Positions 34,773 to 42,674 of a stretch of 64,000 bases of DNA are shown in pieces (the first letter of the stretch is position 1; each line of letters starts with the position of its first letter). The stretch is from Palauibacter sp022826685 (lineage in GTDB: Bacteria; Gemmatimonadota; Gemmatimonadetes; Palauibacterales; Palauibacteraceae). Position numbers and translations under genes: made by a program. The notes under the pieces are model-generated. The model was given only the letters and a program-made list of their open reading frames with translations, made no database searches and was not told where the DNA came from. Where the stretch lies: NCBI RefSeq assembly GCF_965221685.1, contig NZ_OZ244907.1, one strand, 5' to 3'.

Positions 34773-35197
34773 TCGTCCGGGTCGTCGTCCGGGATGAACC
34801 GGAGCGCGACGCCGTTGTTGCAGAAGCGCTTGCCCGTGGGCTCGGGGCCGTCGTTGAACACGTGGCCCTGGTGACCCCCGCAGCCGGTACAGTGATACTC
34901 CGTCCGCGGGAGGATGAGCTTGAAGTCGCGTTTCGTCTCGAAGGCCCCGGGCAGCGTCTCGAAGAAGCTGGGCCACCCCGTGCCGCTGTCGTATTTCATG
35001 TCGGTCGTGAAGAGCGGCTGCCCGCAGGCCGCGCACTCGAAGGTGCCGGGGCGCTTCTCATCGTTCAGCGGGCTCGTCCCCGCGCGTTCGGTCGCTTCCT
35101 CGAACAGCACCTTGTAGGCCTGCTCGGGAAGCTCCTCCCGCCACTCCTTCTTCGACTTCGCGGACTTCGACTTCATCGTCTTCGATCTCATCGTCAC
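34769..35197 (-). CDS. msrB: Peptide methionine-R-sulfoxide reductase MsrB
   Basis: A 142-residue MsrB, which reduces the R-epimer of methionine sulfoxide. Zinc-binding pairs are Cys55-x-x-Cys58 (FECAACGQ) and Cys103-x-x-Cys106 (YHCTGCGGHQ). The catalytic Cys126 lies in GKRFCNNGVALRF, and the substrate motif is DSGTGWPSFFE. The catalytic residue is Cys, not Sec. The N-terminus is Lys-rich and lacks a clear signal peptide, so it is probably cytoplasmic. The GTG start overlaps the FG-GAP gene stop as GTGA; the ATG two codons later is an alternative. The stop overlaps the multicopper oxidase. A role in oxidative repair alongside peroxiredoxin and thioredoxin is plausible. Confidence 0.94.
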   Translation of the reverse strand: MTMRSKTMKSKSAKSKKEWREELPEQAYKVLFEEATERAGTSPLNDEKRPGTFECAACGQPLFTTDMKYDSGTGWPSFFETLPGAFETKRDFKLILPRTEYHCTGCGGHQGHVFNDGPEPTGKRFCNNGVALRFIPDDDPDD

Positions 35198-36708
35198 CGG
35201 CCGGGGTTCTCCAGGATGAAGATCTTGTCGTCCGTCTCGTCCACGCCGGTGAGATCGAGATCCCCGTCCAGATCCCGGTCGTGGATGACGACGCACGAGC
35301 CGTTCGTGCTCGCAGCGTACGATCGGGGGTTCACGAGCGTTCCGTCACCCGCGTTCTCGTGCACGGTGAAGCTGTTGCCCTCGAAATCGCTCGTGACCAC
35401 GTCGAGGTCGCCCACGTCGACGGCCAGCGGCGAGTCGCCCGTCTCATACTCCACGGGATCCGCGAAGCCGCCCGCGCCGTCGCCGACGAGGACCGCGACG
35501 TTGTTTCCTTCACGGTTCGCGGACATCACGTCGACGTTCCCGTCGCCGTTCACGTCGCCCGCCACGATCATCCACGGCTTGCCGCCGGCGCGCACCCGCG
35601 TGCCCAACTCGAGATTGCCGCGCCCGTCCCCCAGGTAGGTGAGGACCTCGTCGGTGAAGTAGGCTCCGACGAGCAGGTCGGGGAGGCCGTCGTTGTTCAC
35701 GTCGGCCGTCGCGCACGTCTTCTCGCCCTGGCCCGGCGAAGCGATTTCGGAGGCGCGGCGCAGATCGCCCGTACGATCCGCGTTGTTGAGCAGCATGGCC
35801 ACGTTGCCGCGCGATTCCTCCGGACCGACGGACATGTTCACCGCCGCCACGTCGGGCCAGCCGTCCTGGTCGAAGTCGCCGATGCACACGCCGCGCACGT
35901 TCTGCCCGGACTCGATGTTGCTCCCCAGTTCGAACCACCCCTCGCCATCCGCGAGGAAGACGGATACGAGATCGTTCCCCGCGTTCCCCACCACGAAGTC
36001 CGTGAGGCCGTCGCCGTCGAAGTCCGCCCCTTCGTTCGGGCTCGGCCAGCTCCCGCCGGGGATGTCGAGGACGCGGAACTCGCTGTAGTCCCCCTTGCCG
36101 TCGTTGAACATCACGCGGACGTCCGCGGAGACCTCGTTGGGAATCGCGATGTCCGGGTAGCCGTCGCCATTGAAATCGCCGGCGTACGCCCCGTACGGCT
36201 GGACGTGTTTCTCTCCGTCGTCGAGGACGGTCCGCGCGCCGCGGTCGATCATGTCGAGCGAGCCCGCCTGGGGCCGGATCCAGAAGTTCCACGCGAACCC
36301 CGTCTCCATGGCGCCGCCGTCCGCGAGCTTCTCCCCCGCGCGCAGCGAAGCCGAGACCGATTCGCCGGCGTGAAAGGACTCGCCAGGCTCGAAGCGGATA
36401 CGCCGGCCATCGTCCGAGAGTTGCACGGAGCCGGTCATCACGCCGCTCCAGCGGCCGAACACGGACAGCGCCGAGGGATCGAACCCGCCGGGGTCGAGCG
36501 GCTGCGCGAGCACGAGTTCGACGGGCGACTCCGGACCGGCTTCGATGGAATGCGGGGCCGGCGAGACGAGAGACACGGCGACCGACGAAGATGCGGCGGG
36601 CGGCGGGGCCTCCGTCGCGGTGGCCTCGCCGCGGTTCGTGCCGACGAGCACGAGCACCGCAACCGCGGTGATGACGAGTGCACCAAGTACTCCGGTGAGG
36701 GTCTTCAT
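35194..36708 (-). CDS. FG-GAP/VCBS repeat surface protein with Ig-like N-domain
   Basis: A 504-residue exported or membrane-anchored protein; an N-terminal hydrophobic helix (LGALVITAVAVLVLVG) anchors it. Residues about 45-125 look like a bacterial Ig-like (Big_5) domain. The rest is a beta-propeller with Ca2+-loop repeats: DFNGDGYPDIA, DFDGDGLTDFV, DFDQDGWPDVAA, DVNNDGLPDLL, DVNGDGNVDVM, DRDLDGDLDLT. One repeat is shortened (VDVGDLDVVTSDFEGN), as if about four loop residues were lost. Such propellers bind ligands at the cell surface, but the ligand is unknown. It lies 72 bases after the rhodanese gene and overlaps msrB by 4 nt. Confidence 0.86.
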   Translation of the reverse strand: MKTLTGVLGALVITAVAVLVLVGTNRGEATATEAPPPAASSSVAVSLVSPAPHSIEAGPESPVELVLAQPLDPGGFDPSALSVFGRWSGVMTGSVQLSDDGRRIRFEPGESFHAGESVSASLRAGEKLADGGAMETGFAWNFWIRPQAGSLDMIDRGARTVLDDGEKHVQPYGAYAGDFNGDGYPDIAIPNEVSADVRVMFNDGKGDYSEFRVLDIPGGSWPSPNEGADFDGDGLTDFVVGNAGNDLVSVFLADGEGWFELGSNIESGQNVRGVCIGDFDQDGWPDVAAVNMSVGPEESRGNVAMLLNNADRTGDLRRASEIASPGQGEKTCATADVNNDGLPDLLVGAYFTDEVLTYLGDGRGNLELGTRVRAGGKPWMIVAGDVNGDGNVDVMSANREGNNVAVLVGDGAGGFADPVEYETGDSPLAVDVGDLDVVTSDFEGNSFTVHENAGDGTLVNPRSYAASTNGSCVVIHDRDLDGDLDLTGVDETDDKIFILENPGR

Positions 36709-36780
36709 CTCACAACCTCCAACATCCTCAAACGACTCGAACGAACGGGGCCCGCCGGACGCGAACCTCGGCTTCCCAAG

Positions 36781-37683
36781 CTATCTGCGGGCCTTGCCGG
36801 TGACGAGCGGGAGATCATCCCGCCGGCCCCAATCGTTCCACGAGGCGTCGTAGAACTTCGTTTCGTAGCCGAGGTACCTGGAAATCATGTAGGTGTAGCT
36901 CGCGCGCATGCCGATGAGGCAGTAGCTGACGACGACGCCGTCCTTCGCCGCCCCCGCCTCCTCGAAGCGCGCCTCGACCTCGGCGAGGTCGATCAGCGTG
37001 GGAATGTCCTCACCCGTGAGATCCTGCCAGTAGAGGTTGTAGGCGCCGGGAATGTGCCCGCCGCGCAGGAAGTCCCGCCCCGGCCGCTCGCCGGTGTACT
37101 CGTCCTCGGGCCGGGCATCGATCAGCGTGACGTTCGGATCGTCGAGCCGCTCGTGAATCCACTCCGCGGTCACGAGCATGTCCTCCTGGACGTCCGCCTC
37201 GAAGTCTCCCCGCGCGGGTGTCGCCGGCTCCGCCGCGATTCCGCCCCCCGCTGCCTTCCACGCCGCCAACCCTCCATCGAGCACCGACGTGCGGTCGCCG
37301 TGGCCGAGGTAGTCCAGCGTCATGAAGACGCGGGCGGCGTGGAGGCCCGGGTCTCCCACCACGATCACGCGGCTGTCGTTGGAGACGCCCGCGGCCTGGA
37401 ACACCTCCACGAGGTCCTCGACGGGCGCGAGTTCGGTGATGAGATCGTTCCGGTCGAAGGCAATGTCGTGGTAATCGAGGTAGTGGCCCCCCTGGACGTA
37501 TTCCTCCAGGGGTCGTCCCATGCTCGCCATCCCCATATGCAGCACGACCACACCGGGGTCATCGTGGTGTTCGACGAGCCAGTCGCCGCTCACGAGGATG
37601 TCCGGATTCGCCTGCGCGGCGCCGGCCTGTACCAAACTCCCCAGCGCTGCCAACCCAATCGTGAGGACCGCGGTTCGTCGCAT
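36781..37683 (-). CDS. Exported two-domain rhodanese-type sulfurtransferase
   Basis: A 300-residue exported rhodanese (thiosulfate/3-mercaptopyruvate sulfurtransferase family). The signal peptide is MRRTAVLTIG to about AAQA. Two rhodanese domains follow: an inactive N-terminal one (VVVGDPGLHAARVFMTLDYL) and a catalytic C-terminal one. The C-terminal domain has the active Cys255 in SYCLIGMRAS and the substrate-side motif LRGGHIPGAYNL. The start at 37683 was chosen because AAGG lies five bases before it and gives a typical signal peptide; ATGs at 37707 and 37728 are possible. It heads the seven-gene minus-strand run. It would transfer sulfane sulfur in the periplasm. Confidence 0.88.
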   Translation of the reverse strand: MRRTAVLTIGLAALGSLVQAGAAQANPDILVSGDWLVEHHDDPGVVVLHMGMASMGRPLEEYVQGGHYLDYHDIAFDRNDLITELAPVEDLVEVFQAAGVSNDSRVIVVGDPGLHAARVFMTLDYLGHGDRTSVLDGGLAAWKAAGGGIAAEPATPARGDFEADVQEDMLVTAEWIHERLDDPNVTLIDARPEDEYTGERPGRDFLRGGHIPGAYNLYWQDLTGEDIPTLIDLAEVEARFEEAGAAKDGVVVSYCLIGMRASYTYMISRYLGYETKFYDASWNDWGRRDDLPLVTGKARR

Positions 37684-37789
37684 GAGGGCCTTCCCGAAAC
37701 TCTGCATTGGTTGTCTCTTCGCTCGCATTCGACTCGCTTTCAACCTGGGGGGAGCATATTCGCGCCTTGGATTCGAGAGCAATGCGCCG

Positions 37790-39490
37790 ATGACGATACC
37801 GCCCGGCCGGATGGAGTTTCGAAACCGGGAAGGGAACGAGGAGTACGCGTTCTCCCTCCCGCGCCGGAATCGCGCGCCGGGGACGAGCGCCTTCGTGCGG
37901 GCGAAGGACGAGGCAACGAAGATCGAGTACTGCCTGCGCTCGATCCTCCCGGTGTTCGACGAGATCCACGTCATCGACAACGGCAGCCGCGACGACACGG
38001 CCGCGATCGTGCGGCGCCTGCAGCGATCCGGCGACGCCGACGCGGGGGCAAAGATCCATCTTCATTCCTATCCGTTCGCGGTGGGCCGGTTCGGGCCCGA
38101 GCACGACGGGACGCCCGCCGACTCGCTGCATTCCCTGGTCTATTTCACGAACTGGGCGCTGTCGCGCTGCACGCGGCGCTACGCCTGCAAGTGGGACGCG
38201 GACATGGTGCTCGCACGCGAGTTGCGGAGTGCCTTCGCCAGCCTGCTCGCCGGACTCGGACGCGGGTGGCCCGCCGCCTGGTCTCTCGCCGGACAGACCC
38301 TGTATCGGACGCCCGACGGGTCGTTTCTGGCCCGGCGCGGGGAGGTGAACCGGGAGGTGCGGATCGCTCCCTGCGGTTATCCCGTCAGGTTCCACAAGCG
38401 CGAACACTGGGAGCAGCTCATCCGGCCCCGCCGGCTCCGCACGCGCCACTTCGCGCCCGTCTGTTTCCATGAACTCAAGTTCGTGGACGAGGAGGAGTTC
38501 GATCACTGGTCGACGACGGAGTTCCCCTCGCCCCGCAAGCGACGTGAATGGGCGACCTTCCAGCGCCTCCGTGACGGCCGGGCGGGCGTCGCGGTTCGCC
38601 ACCTGCCCTCGACCTTTCTCGATCACCAGATCGGTTCGGCGCGGCCGCCGGGCGCGGGCGGAGGGCGGGCGGGCAGGTCCCCGGGCGGCGAGCTTCCGGC
38701 CGACAAGCGGCCGGGCGGCGAACAGCCGGCGCGCAAGCGTGTTCTTTCGCGCCGGATGCCTCGTTTCCTCGGGATCGGCGCCACGCGTGCGGGCACGAGT
38801 TGGGTGGCGACGCAGCTCTCGCATCACCCCCGGATCCGGATGAGACGAAAGGAGATCCACTTCTTCGACCGCAAGCTCGGAATGCCGGCCGCAAACGGAT
38901 CCGCGCGGGATCGAATCGATCGGCTCCGGTATCTTGCCCGGTTCGTCCGGGCTCGGGGCGGCGGCCGGATCCGGGGCGAATTCACGCCCGCCTACGCGGT
39001 TCTCGAACCGGAAGTCGTCCGGCGGATCGCCGAGTGGATGCCCGACGTCAGACTGATCTTCATGATGCGCGACCCGATCGAACGGGCCTGGTCTCAGGCG
39101 CGAAACGGCTTTCCGCGTTGGCGTGGAAAAACCCTGGAGTCGGTGGGCCGCGACGAACTCATCTCCTACTTCGACAGCGATCCGGTCCGGCGCCGCAGCG
39201 ACTACGCGGGCTGCCTGCGTGTCTGGCTCGAGCACTTCCCGCCCGGGCACTTCTTCTTCGGCTTCCTGGAGGAGATCCGGGAACAGCCTGAAGATCTTAT
39301 ACGGGATCTGTTCGGGTTTCTCGAAGCCGGAGAGATGGTGGCGGACAGAGCGTCGTTGGAGACGCCGGTGAACGCTTCGGCCCCCGTCCCCATGCCGGGC
39401 TGGGTGCGCGATCACCTCGAACGGGAGTACGCCTTCGATCCGGACGAGGTGTCCGAACTCATCGGACGGCAGGTTCCGTGGTCCCGGTGA
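37790..39490 (+). CDS. Glycosyltransferase-sulfotransferase fusion protein
   Basis: A 566-residue cytoplasmic fusion. Residues about 30-280 are a GT-A (GT2-like) transferase: SAFVRAKDEATKIEYCLRSI, IHVIDNGSRDDT and the metal-binding DAD in KWDADMV (about 136-138). A 45-residue Gly/Pro/Arg-rich linker follows. Residues about 323-566 are a sulfotransferase. The 5'-phosphosulfate loop is GIGATRAGTSW (328-338), and the 3'-phosphate motif is RDPIERAWSQ with Arg427 and Ser435. The product would be a sugar transferred and sulfated on the same or a paired acceptor. The ATG has no strong Shine-Dalgarno. The gene heads a three-gene operon; its stop overlaps the next GTG start. Confidence 0.86.
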   Translation: MTIPPGRMEFRNREGNEEYAFSLPRRNRAPGTSAFVRAKDEATKIEYCLRSILPVFDEIHVIDNGSRDDTAAIVRRLQRSGDADAGAKIHLHSYPFAVGRFGPEHDGTPADSLHSLVYFTNWALSRCTRRYACKWDADMVLARELRSAFASLLAGLGRGWPAAWSLAGQTLYRTPDGSFLARRGEVNREVRIAPCGYPVRFHKREHWEQLIRPRRLRTRHFAPVCFHELKFVDEEEFDHWSTTEFPSPRKRREWATFQRLRDGRAGVAVRHLPSTFLDHQIGSARPPGAGGGRAGRSPGGELPADKRPGGEQPARKRVLSRRMPRFLGIGATRAGTSWVATQLSHHPRIRMRRKEIHFFDRKLGMPAANGSARDRIDRLRYLARFVRARGGGRIRGEFTPAYAVLEPEVVRRIAEWMPDVRLIFMMRDPIERAWSQARNGFPRWRGKTLESVGRDELISYFDSDPVRRRSDYAGCLRVWLEHFPPGHFFFGFLEEIREQPEDLIRDLFGFLEAGEMVADRASLETPVNASAPVPMPGWVRDHLEREYAFDPDEVSELIGRQVPWSR

Positions 39491-40437
39491 ACCGGCCCCC
39501 GAGGCTCGACCCGCCCCGGGTTCGCCGCCGCCCGGTCCCGGCCTTCAAGCGATGGTTCGGTCGCGGCAAGCGCCGGGTCGGGTACTACCGGCTGCGCGAC
39601 GGGCTTCGGAATCGGCTCCGGGAGCCCGAGTTTCGCCGGGCCCTGCGGTCCACCGATGTCTTCCTCGTGGGACACCCGAAGTCGGGGAACACGTGGCTCG
39701 CGTACATGCTGGCCGTGCTTCTGTCCGACGATCGCCACGAGGACGTGAACCTGTACAACGTCGGCGACTACGTGCCGTTCGTGCACGGCCGCGACCATGC
39801 GATCGCCGACTACGACCACCTCCCGCATCCGAGGGTGTTCCGGAACGAGTATCCCCGCTATCCGCGCCGCTATCCGGGCACCCTCTATCTCGTGCGCGAT
39901 CCGCGGGCGGTCCTGGTCTCCTTCCGGCACATGTACGCGACGATGTTCGACGACCGTGGCATGACGCTCTCGAGGTTCGTCGACGGATACCTCTCCGGCG
40001 GCGCTCCGTTCGACGGCTGGCACCGGCACCTGGGGAGATGGGACCGGCAGGTCGCGGCCGCGCTTCGACGCGCGGAGGGCGGCGAGAGGGTCTGCATCGT
40101 GCGCTATGAAGACCTCGTGGCCGACCGCGAGGCGGCGCTGCGCCGCGTGGCGGACTTCATCGGAGTGGTTCCCGCGACACATGTTTCCGCCGGAGACGTT
40201 CCCGCGGGAACGTCCGAGCGACTCTCCCGGGCGGTGGCGCGCGGGTCGTTCGAGGCCATGCGGGACCTCGAGGAGCGTCACGGCGCGGAGGCGTACGCGG
40301 GGCGTGCCCTGGGCGGGGGGCAGTTCATTCGCCGGGGGCAGGCGGAGGGTTGGAAGGATGAAATGGATCCGGCGGACGCGGCCCGGATCGAAGCCGCGTT
40401 CGGCCCCGTCATGGAGCGCGCGGGATACCCGGCGTGA
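39487..40437 (+). CDS. PAPS-dependent sulfotransferase
   Basis: A 316-residue sulfotransferase (Sulfotransfer_1 type) using PAPS to sulfate a hydroxyl or amine. The 5'-phosphosulfate loop is VGHPKSGNTW (residues 61-70). The 3'-phosphate motif is in YLVRDPRAVLVSFRHM. VCIVRYEDLVADREAALRRVADF matches the conserved RYEDL segment, and RRGQAEGWKDEM matches the C-terminal R-x-G-x-x-G-x-W-K motif. All key motifs are present, so it should be active. The start is GTG in a GTGA overlap with the fusion gene; another GTG lies three codons upstream. The gene is coupled to GT2 on both sides. Confidence 0.9.
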   Translation: MNRPPRLDPPRVRRRPVPAFKRWFGRGKRRVGYYRLRDGLRNRLREPEFRRALRSTDVFLVGHPKSGNTWLAYMLAVLLSDDRHEDVNLYNVGDYVPFVHGRDHAIADYDHLPHPRVFRNEYPRYPRRYPGTLYLVRDPRAVLVSFRHMYATMFDDRGMTLSRFVDGYLSGGAPFDGWHRHLGRWDRQVAAALRRAEGGERVCIVRYEDLVADREAALRRVADFIGVVPATHVSAGDVPAGTSERLSRAVARGSFEAMRDLEERHGAEAYAGRALGGGQFIRRGQAEGWKDEMDPADAARIEAAFGPVMERAGYPA

Positions 40438-41255
40438 AGGCGCTCGACGGCCCCGGCATCGCGGTCATCGTCTCGACCTACGACCGGCCCGACGCGCTCG
40501 ACGCGGTTCTGCGGAGTCTCGCCGAACAGACGTACCCCCGGTTCGAGATCGTCGTGGCGGACGACGGTTCCGGCCCGGACACGCAGAAAATCGTCGAACG
40601 GCACGCAGAGGAATCCAGCATCGAGGTGCGGCACATCCGGCAGGAGGACCGCGGGTATCGTCTGGCCGCGGTCCGGAACAGGGCCGCCACCGCGACCGAA
40701 CAGCCGTACCTCATCTTTCTCGACGGCGACTGTCTCGTGCGGCCGGACTACGTGGAGGGGCACGCGCAGCTCGCCGAGCCGGGGCACTTCGTCCACGGTA
40801 GCCGGGTGAGGCTCGATCCCGGACTCTCGTGGACCGCAATCGAGCACGGGCCCGGAATCGGGCGCTGGAGCGCCGTCCGCTGGCTCGGTGAATGGTTCCG
40901 GGGGCGCGTGGACCGGTTCGCCCCGCTGCTGCGCGTGCCGCTGGGACCTCTGCGCCGGGTGTCGCCGCGGCGGTGGCGTGGCGTCAAGGGATGCAATCTC
41001 GCCCTGTGGCGCTCCGACTTCATGGCGGTGAACGGCTTCGACGAGGGCTTCCAGGGCTGGGGCTTCGAGGACAACGACCTCGTCGTACGCCTCATCCGGA
41101 ACGGAGTACGCCGCAAGGAAGGCCGCTACGCCGTCCCCGTCCTGCACCTCTGGCACGAGCTGCGCCCGCCGGATCCCGCGAGCCGCAAGCGCTTCGAACA
41201 CCGGCTCCGCTCCGACGCGGTGCGCGCAGAACGCGGAATCGACCGCTACATGTGA
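40434..41255 (+). CDS. GT2 glycosyltransferase with GT7-like C-terminal motif
   Basis: A 273-residue family 2 glycosyltransferase. The GT-A fold begins IAVIVSTYDRPDALDAVLRS and VVADDGSGPDT. The metal-binding DxD is in FLDGDCLV. The C-terminal motif GWGFEDNDLVVRLI resembles the GWGxEDxD region of beta-galactosyl/N-acetylgalactosaminyltransferases, often seen in bacterial chondroitin-type and capsule enzymes. The GTG start is in a GTGA overlap with the sulfotransferase. The 3' end overlaps the convergent glycosyltransferase by 10 bases. Likely part of a pathway building a sulfated glycan; the sugar is unknown. Confidence 0.9.
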   Translation: MKALDGPGIAVIVSTYDRPDALDAVLRSLAEQTYPRFEIVVADDGSGPDTQKIVERHAEESSIEVRHIRQEDRGYRLAAVRNRAATATEQPYLIFLDGDCLVRPDYVEGHAQLAEPGHFVHGSRVRLDPGLSWTAIEHGPGIGRWSAVRWLGEWFRGRVDRFAPLLRVPLGPLRRVSPRRWRGVKGCNLALWRSDFMAVNGFDEGFQGWGFEDNDLVVRLIRNGVRRKEGRYAVPVLHLWHELRPPDPASRKRFEHRLRSDAVRAERGIDRYM

Positions 41256-42139
41256 GTGTCGGGTCCGACGGATTCGGCGGATCGCGGACCCTTGCGAATC
41301 CCGTGCTCCGTCCAGTCGCGACCACGCGCGAGACCCTGGAAGATCTGGAGCGGCCGGGGCACGCCGCGCGTTTCGGCGCGCAGTCGTTCGTTCGTCGCCT
41401 GCGCTTCCGGATCCAGCCACGGCCGGTCGTGTTCGACGTGAGCGCAGACCGCCCGGTGCCGAGCCTGGATGGGGCGAATCCCGGCGTTGCGGAGACGCTC
41501 GCCGAGTTCGCGGTCCTCGACCGGATACGTCATGCGCTCGTCGAAGCCGTTCACGCGCAGGAGGTCGGTCTTCCAGGCCGAGGCGTTGTGCCCGTTCCAC
41601 GTCGCCCGCGTCGTCGTCAGGCGGTCGAGCCACCCCGCGCGGCGCGCGGAAACCGTGAGCTTGTTGCGGTCCCGACCCCGTAGGATCGCGCCCTTCGCCC
41701 TCAACCACCGTTCGTCGAACAGCGAACCACCGAGCACATCGTTTCTCCGGATCCGGGATCCGATGTGGGGGGCGAGGCGAACCCTTCCGCCGGAAACGAA
41801 GTGCCCTCGCCTGGCGAGCCGGGCGTGCGTCTCCACGAAGTCGTCTCGCGGGATGCAGTCGCCGTCGCTAAGGATGAGGTAGTCTCCGCGGGCCTGCGCG
41901 ATCGCGCGGTTCAGGATTCGACACTTCCGAAATCCGTCGTCCCGCTGCCACAGGTGGGAGATCGCGAGACCGGCGGACGCCCGTAACTGCTCGATCCGGT
42001 CACGCGTCTCCGGGCCGGATCCATCGTCGGCGATAACCACCTCGAAATCACTGTGCGTCTGCGCCCGATAGCCGCACAGCGTGCGTCCCAGTTCGTCCGG
42101 CGCGTTGTACGTGCTGAGTACGACGGAGATCGAGGGCAG
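41246..42139 (-). CDS. GT2 glycosyltransferase, apparent CTG start
   Basis: About 297 residues; a second GT2 enzyme related to its convergent neighbour. It shares ISVVLSTYNAPDELGRTL, VVIADDGSGPETRD, LSDGDCIPRDDFVETHARLA and the C-terminal YPVEDRELGERL in place of the GWGFED motif. The first ATG, GTG or TTG in the frame is a GTG at 42040, which would remove the first beta-strand with its nucleotide-binding STYN. The frame continues upstream without a standard start. CTG at 42139, eight bases after the preceding gene's stop, is taken as the start. A frameshift at the N-terminus is the alternative. Confidence 0.8.
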   Translation of the reverse strand: MPSISVVLSTYNAPDELGRTLCGYRAQTHSDFEVVIADDGSGPETRDRIEQLRASAGLAISHLWQRDDGFRKCRILNRAIAQARGDYLILSDGDCIPRDDFVETHARLARRGHFVSGGRVRLAPHIGSRIRRNDVLGGSLFDERWLRAKGAILRGRDRNKLTVSARRAGWLDRLTTTRATWNGHNASAWKTDLLRVNGFDERMTYPVEDRELGERLRNAGIRPIQARHRAVCAHVEHDRPWLDPEAQATNERLRAETRGVPRPLQIFQGLARGRDWTEHGIRKGPRSAESVGPDTHM

Positions 42140-42146
42140 CGTTCGA

Positions 42147-42533
42147 CTAGTGCCGCGTCTTGCGCGGCTCCCGACCGCGCGTGGATCCCTCGAACGCTCC
42201 CTCGAGCCGCGCGATGCGCTCGGTGAGCTTCATCTCCGACGCACCCATGCGCTCGGTGAGCTTCGTCTCCAGCGCTCCCATGCGCTCGGTGAGTTTCGTC
42301 TCCAGCGCTCCCATGCGCTCCGTGAACTTGGCCTCCAGCGCGCCCATGCGCTCGGTGAACCTGGCCTCCGACGCCGCCATGCGTTCGGTGAGCTTCGTCT
42401 CCGACGCCGCCATGCGCTCGGTGAGTCGGACTTCCAGCCGGTTCATGTCGCGGCGCATCCCGCGCATGCCCGGCACCATCACGCCGGCCAGCGCGATGGT
42501 GGCCGCGATAATCGCGATCATTTCGCCGCTCAT
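42147..42533 (-). CDS. Membrane-anchored hendecad-repeat coiled-coil protein
   Basis: A 128-residue protein with an N-terminal transmembrane helix (MIAIIAATIALAGVMVPG) and a short basic stretch. From residue 37 there are seven 11-residue repeats of the type LTERMGALETK. The phase fits a hendecad coiled coil, so the tail should form a rod or oligomer. The C-terminus is Arg/Lys-rich. AAGGAAGAGG lies five bases before the ATG. It precedes the GT2 gene by 8 bases and follows the M14 peptidase by 141. No enzyme motif is present. Similar small 'anchor plus rod' proteins are common hypothetical proteins, and no function is known. Confidence 0.75.
   Translation of the reverse strand: MSGEMIAIIAATIALAGVMVPGMRGMRRDMNRLEVRLTERMAASETKLTERMAASEARFTERMGALEAKFTERMGALETKLTERMGALETKLTERMGASEMKLTERIARLEGAFEGSTRGREPRKTRH
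42195..42425 (-). repeat. Seven tandem 33-bp coding repeats (11-residue hendecads)
   Basis: Seven tandem units of 33 bases encode LTERMAASETK-type repeats. The units are close in sequence but not identical. Such repeats change copy number easily, so length variation between strains is expected. Confidence 0.85.
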
Positions 42534-42674
42534 GCGGCCCTCTTCCTTCGCAACGACACCTCCCGAGTCGACTCTGCAAGGTACGCCGCAGGGATGCGGC
42601 GAGCGAACACACCGCATCCTCCTCGCTTGCGTCAACTCGCTGTCAACACCGCAGATCCAGCCGGTCCGCGGCGC

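Noticed and set aside
34769..35197. A second selenoprotein (MsrB)
   Set aside because: The catalytic codon is Cys (RFCNNG), and no in-frame TGA interrupts the gene.
35281..38472. A 1,063-residue plus-strand frame
   Set aside because: It spans three well-supported minus-strand genes and has no recognisable domain.
42195..42425. CRISPR-like array
   Set aside because: The repeats are contiguous coding repeats without spacers and keep the reading frame.
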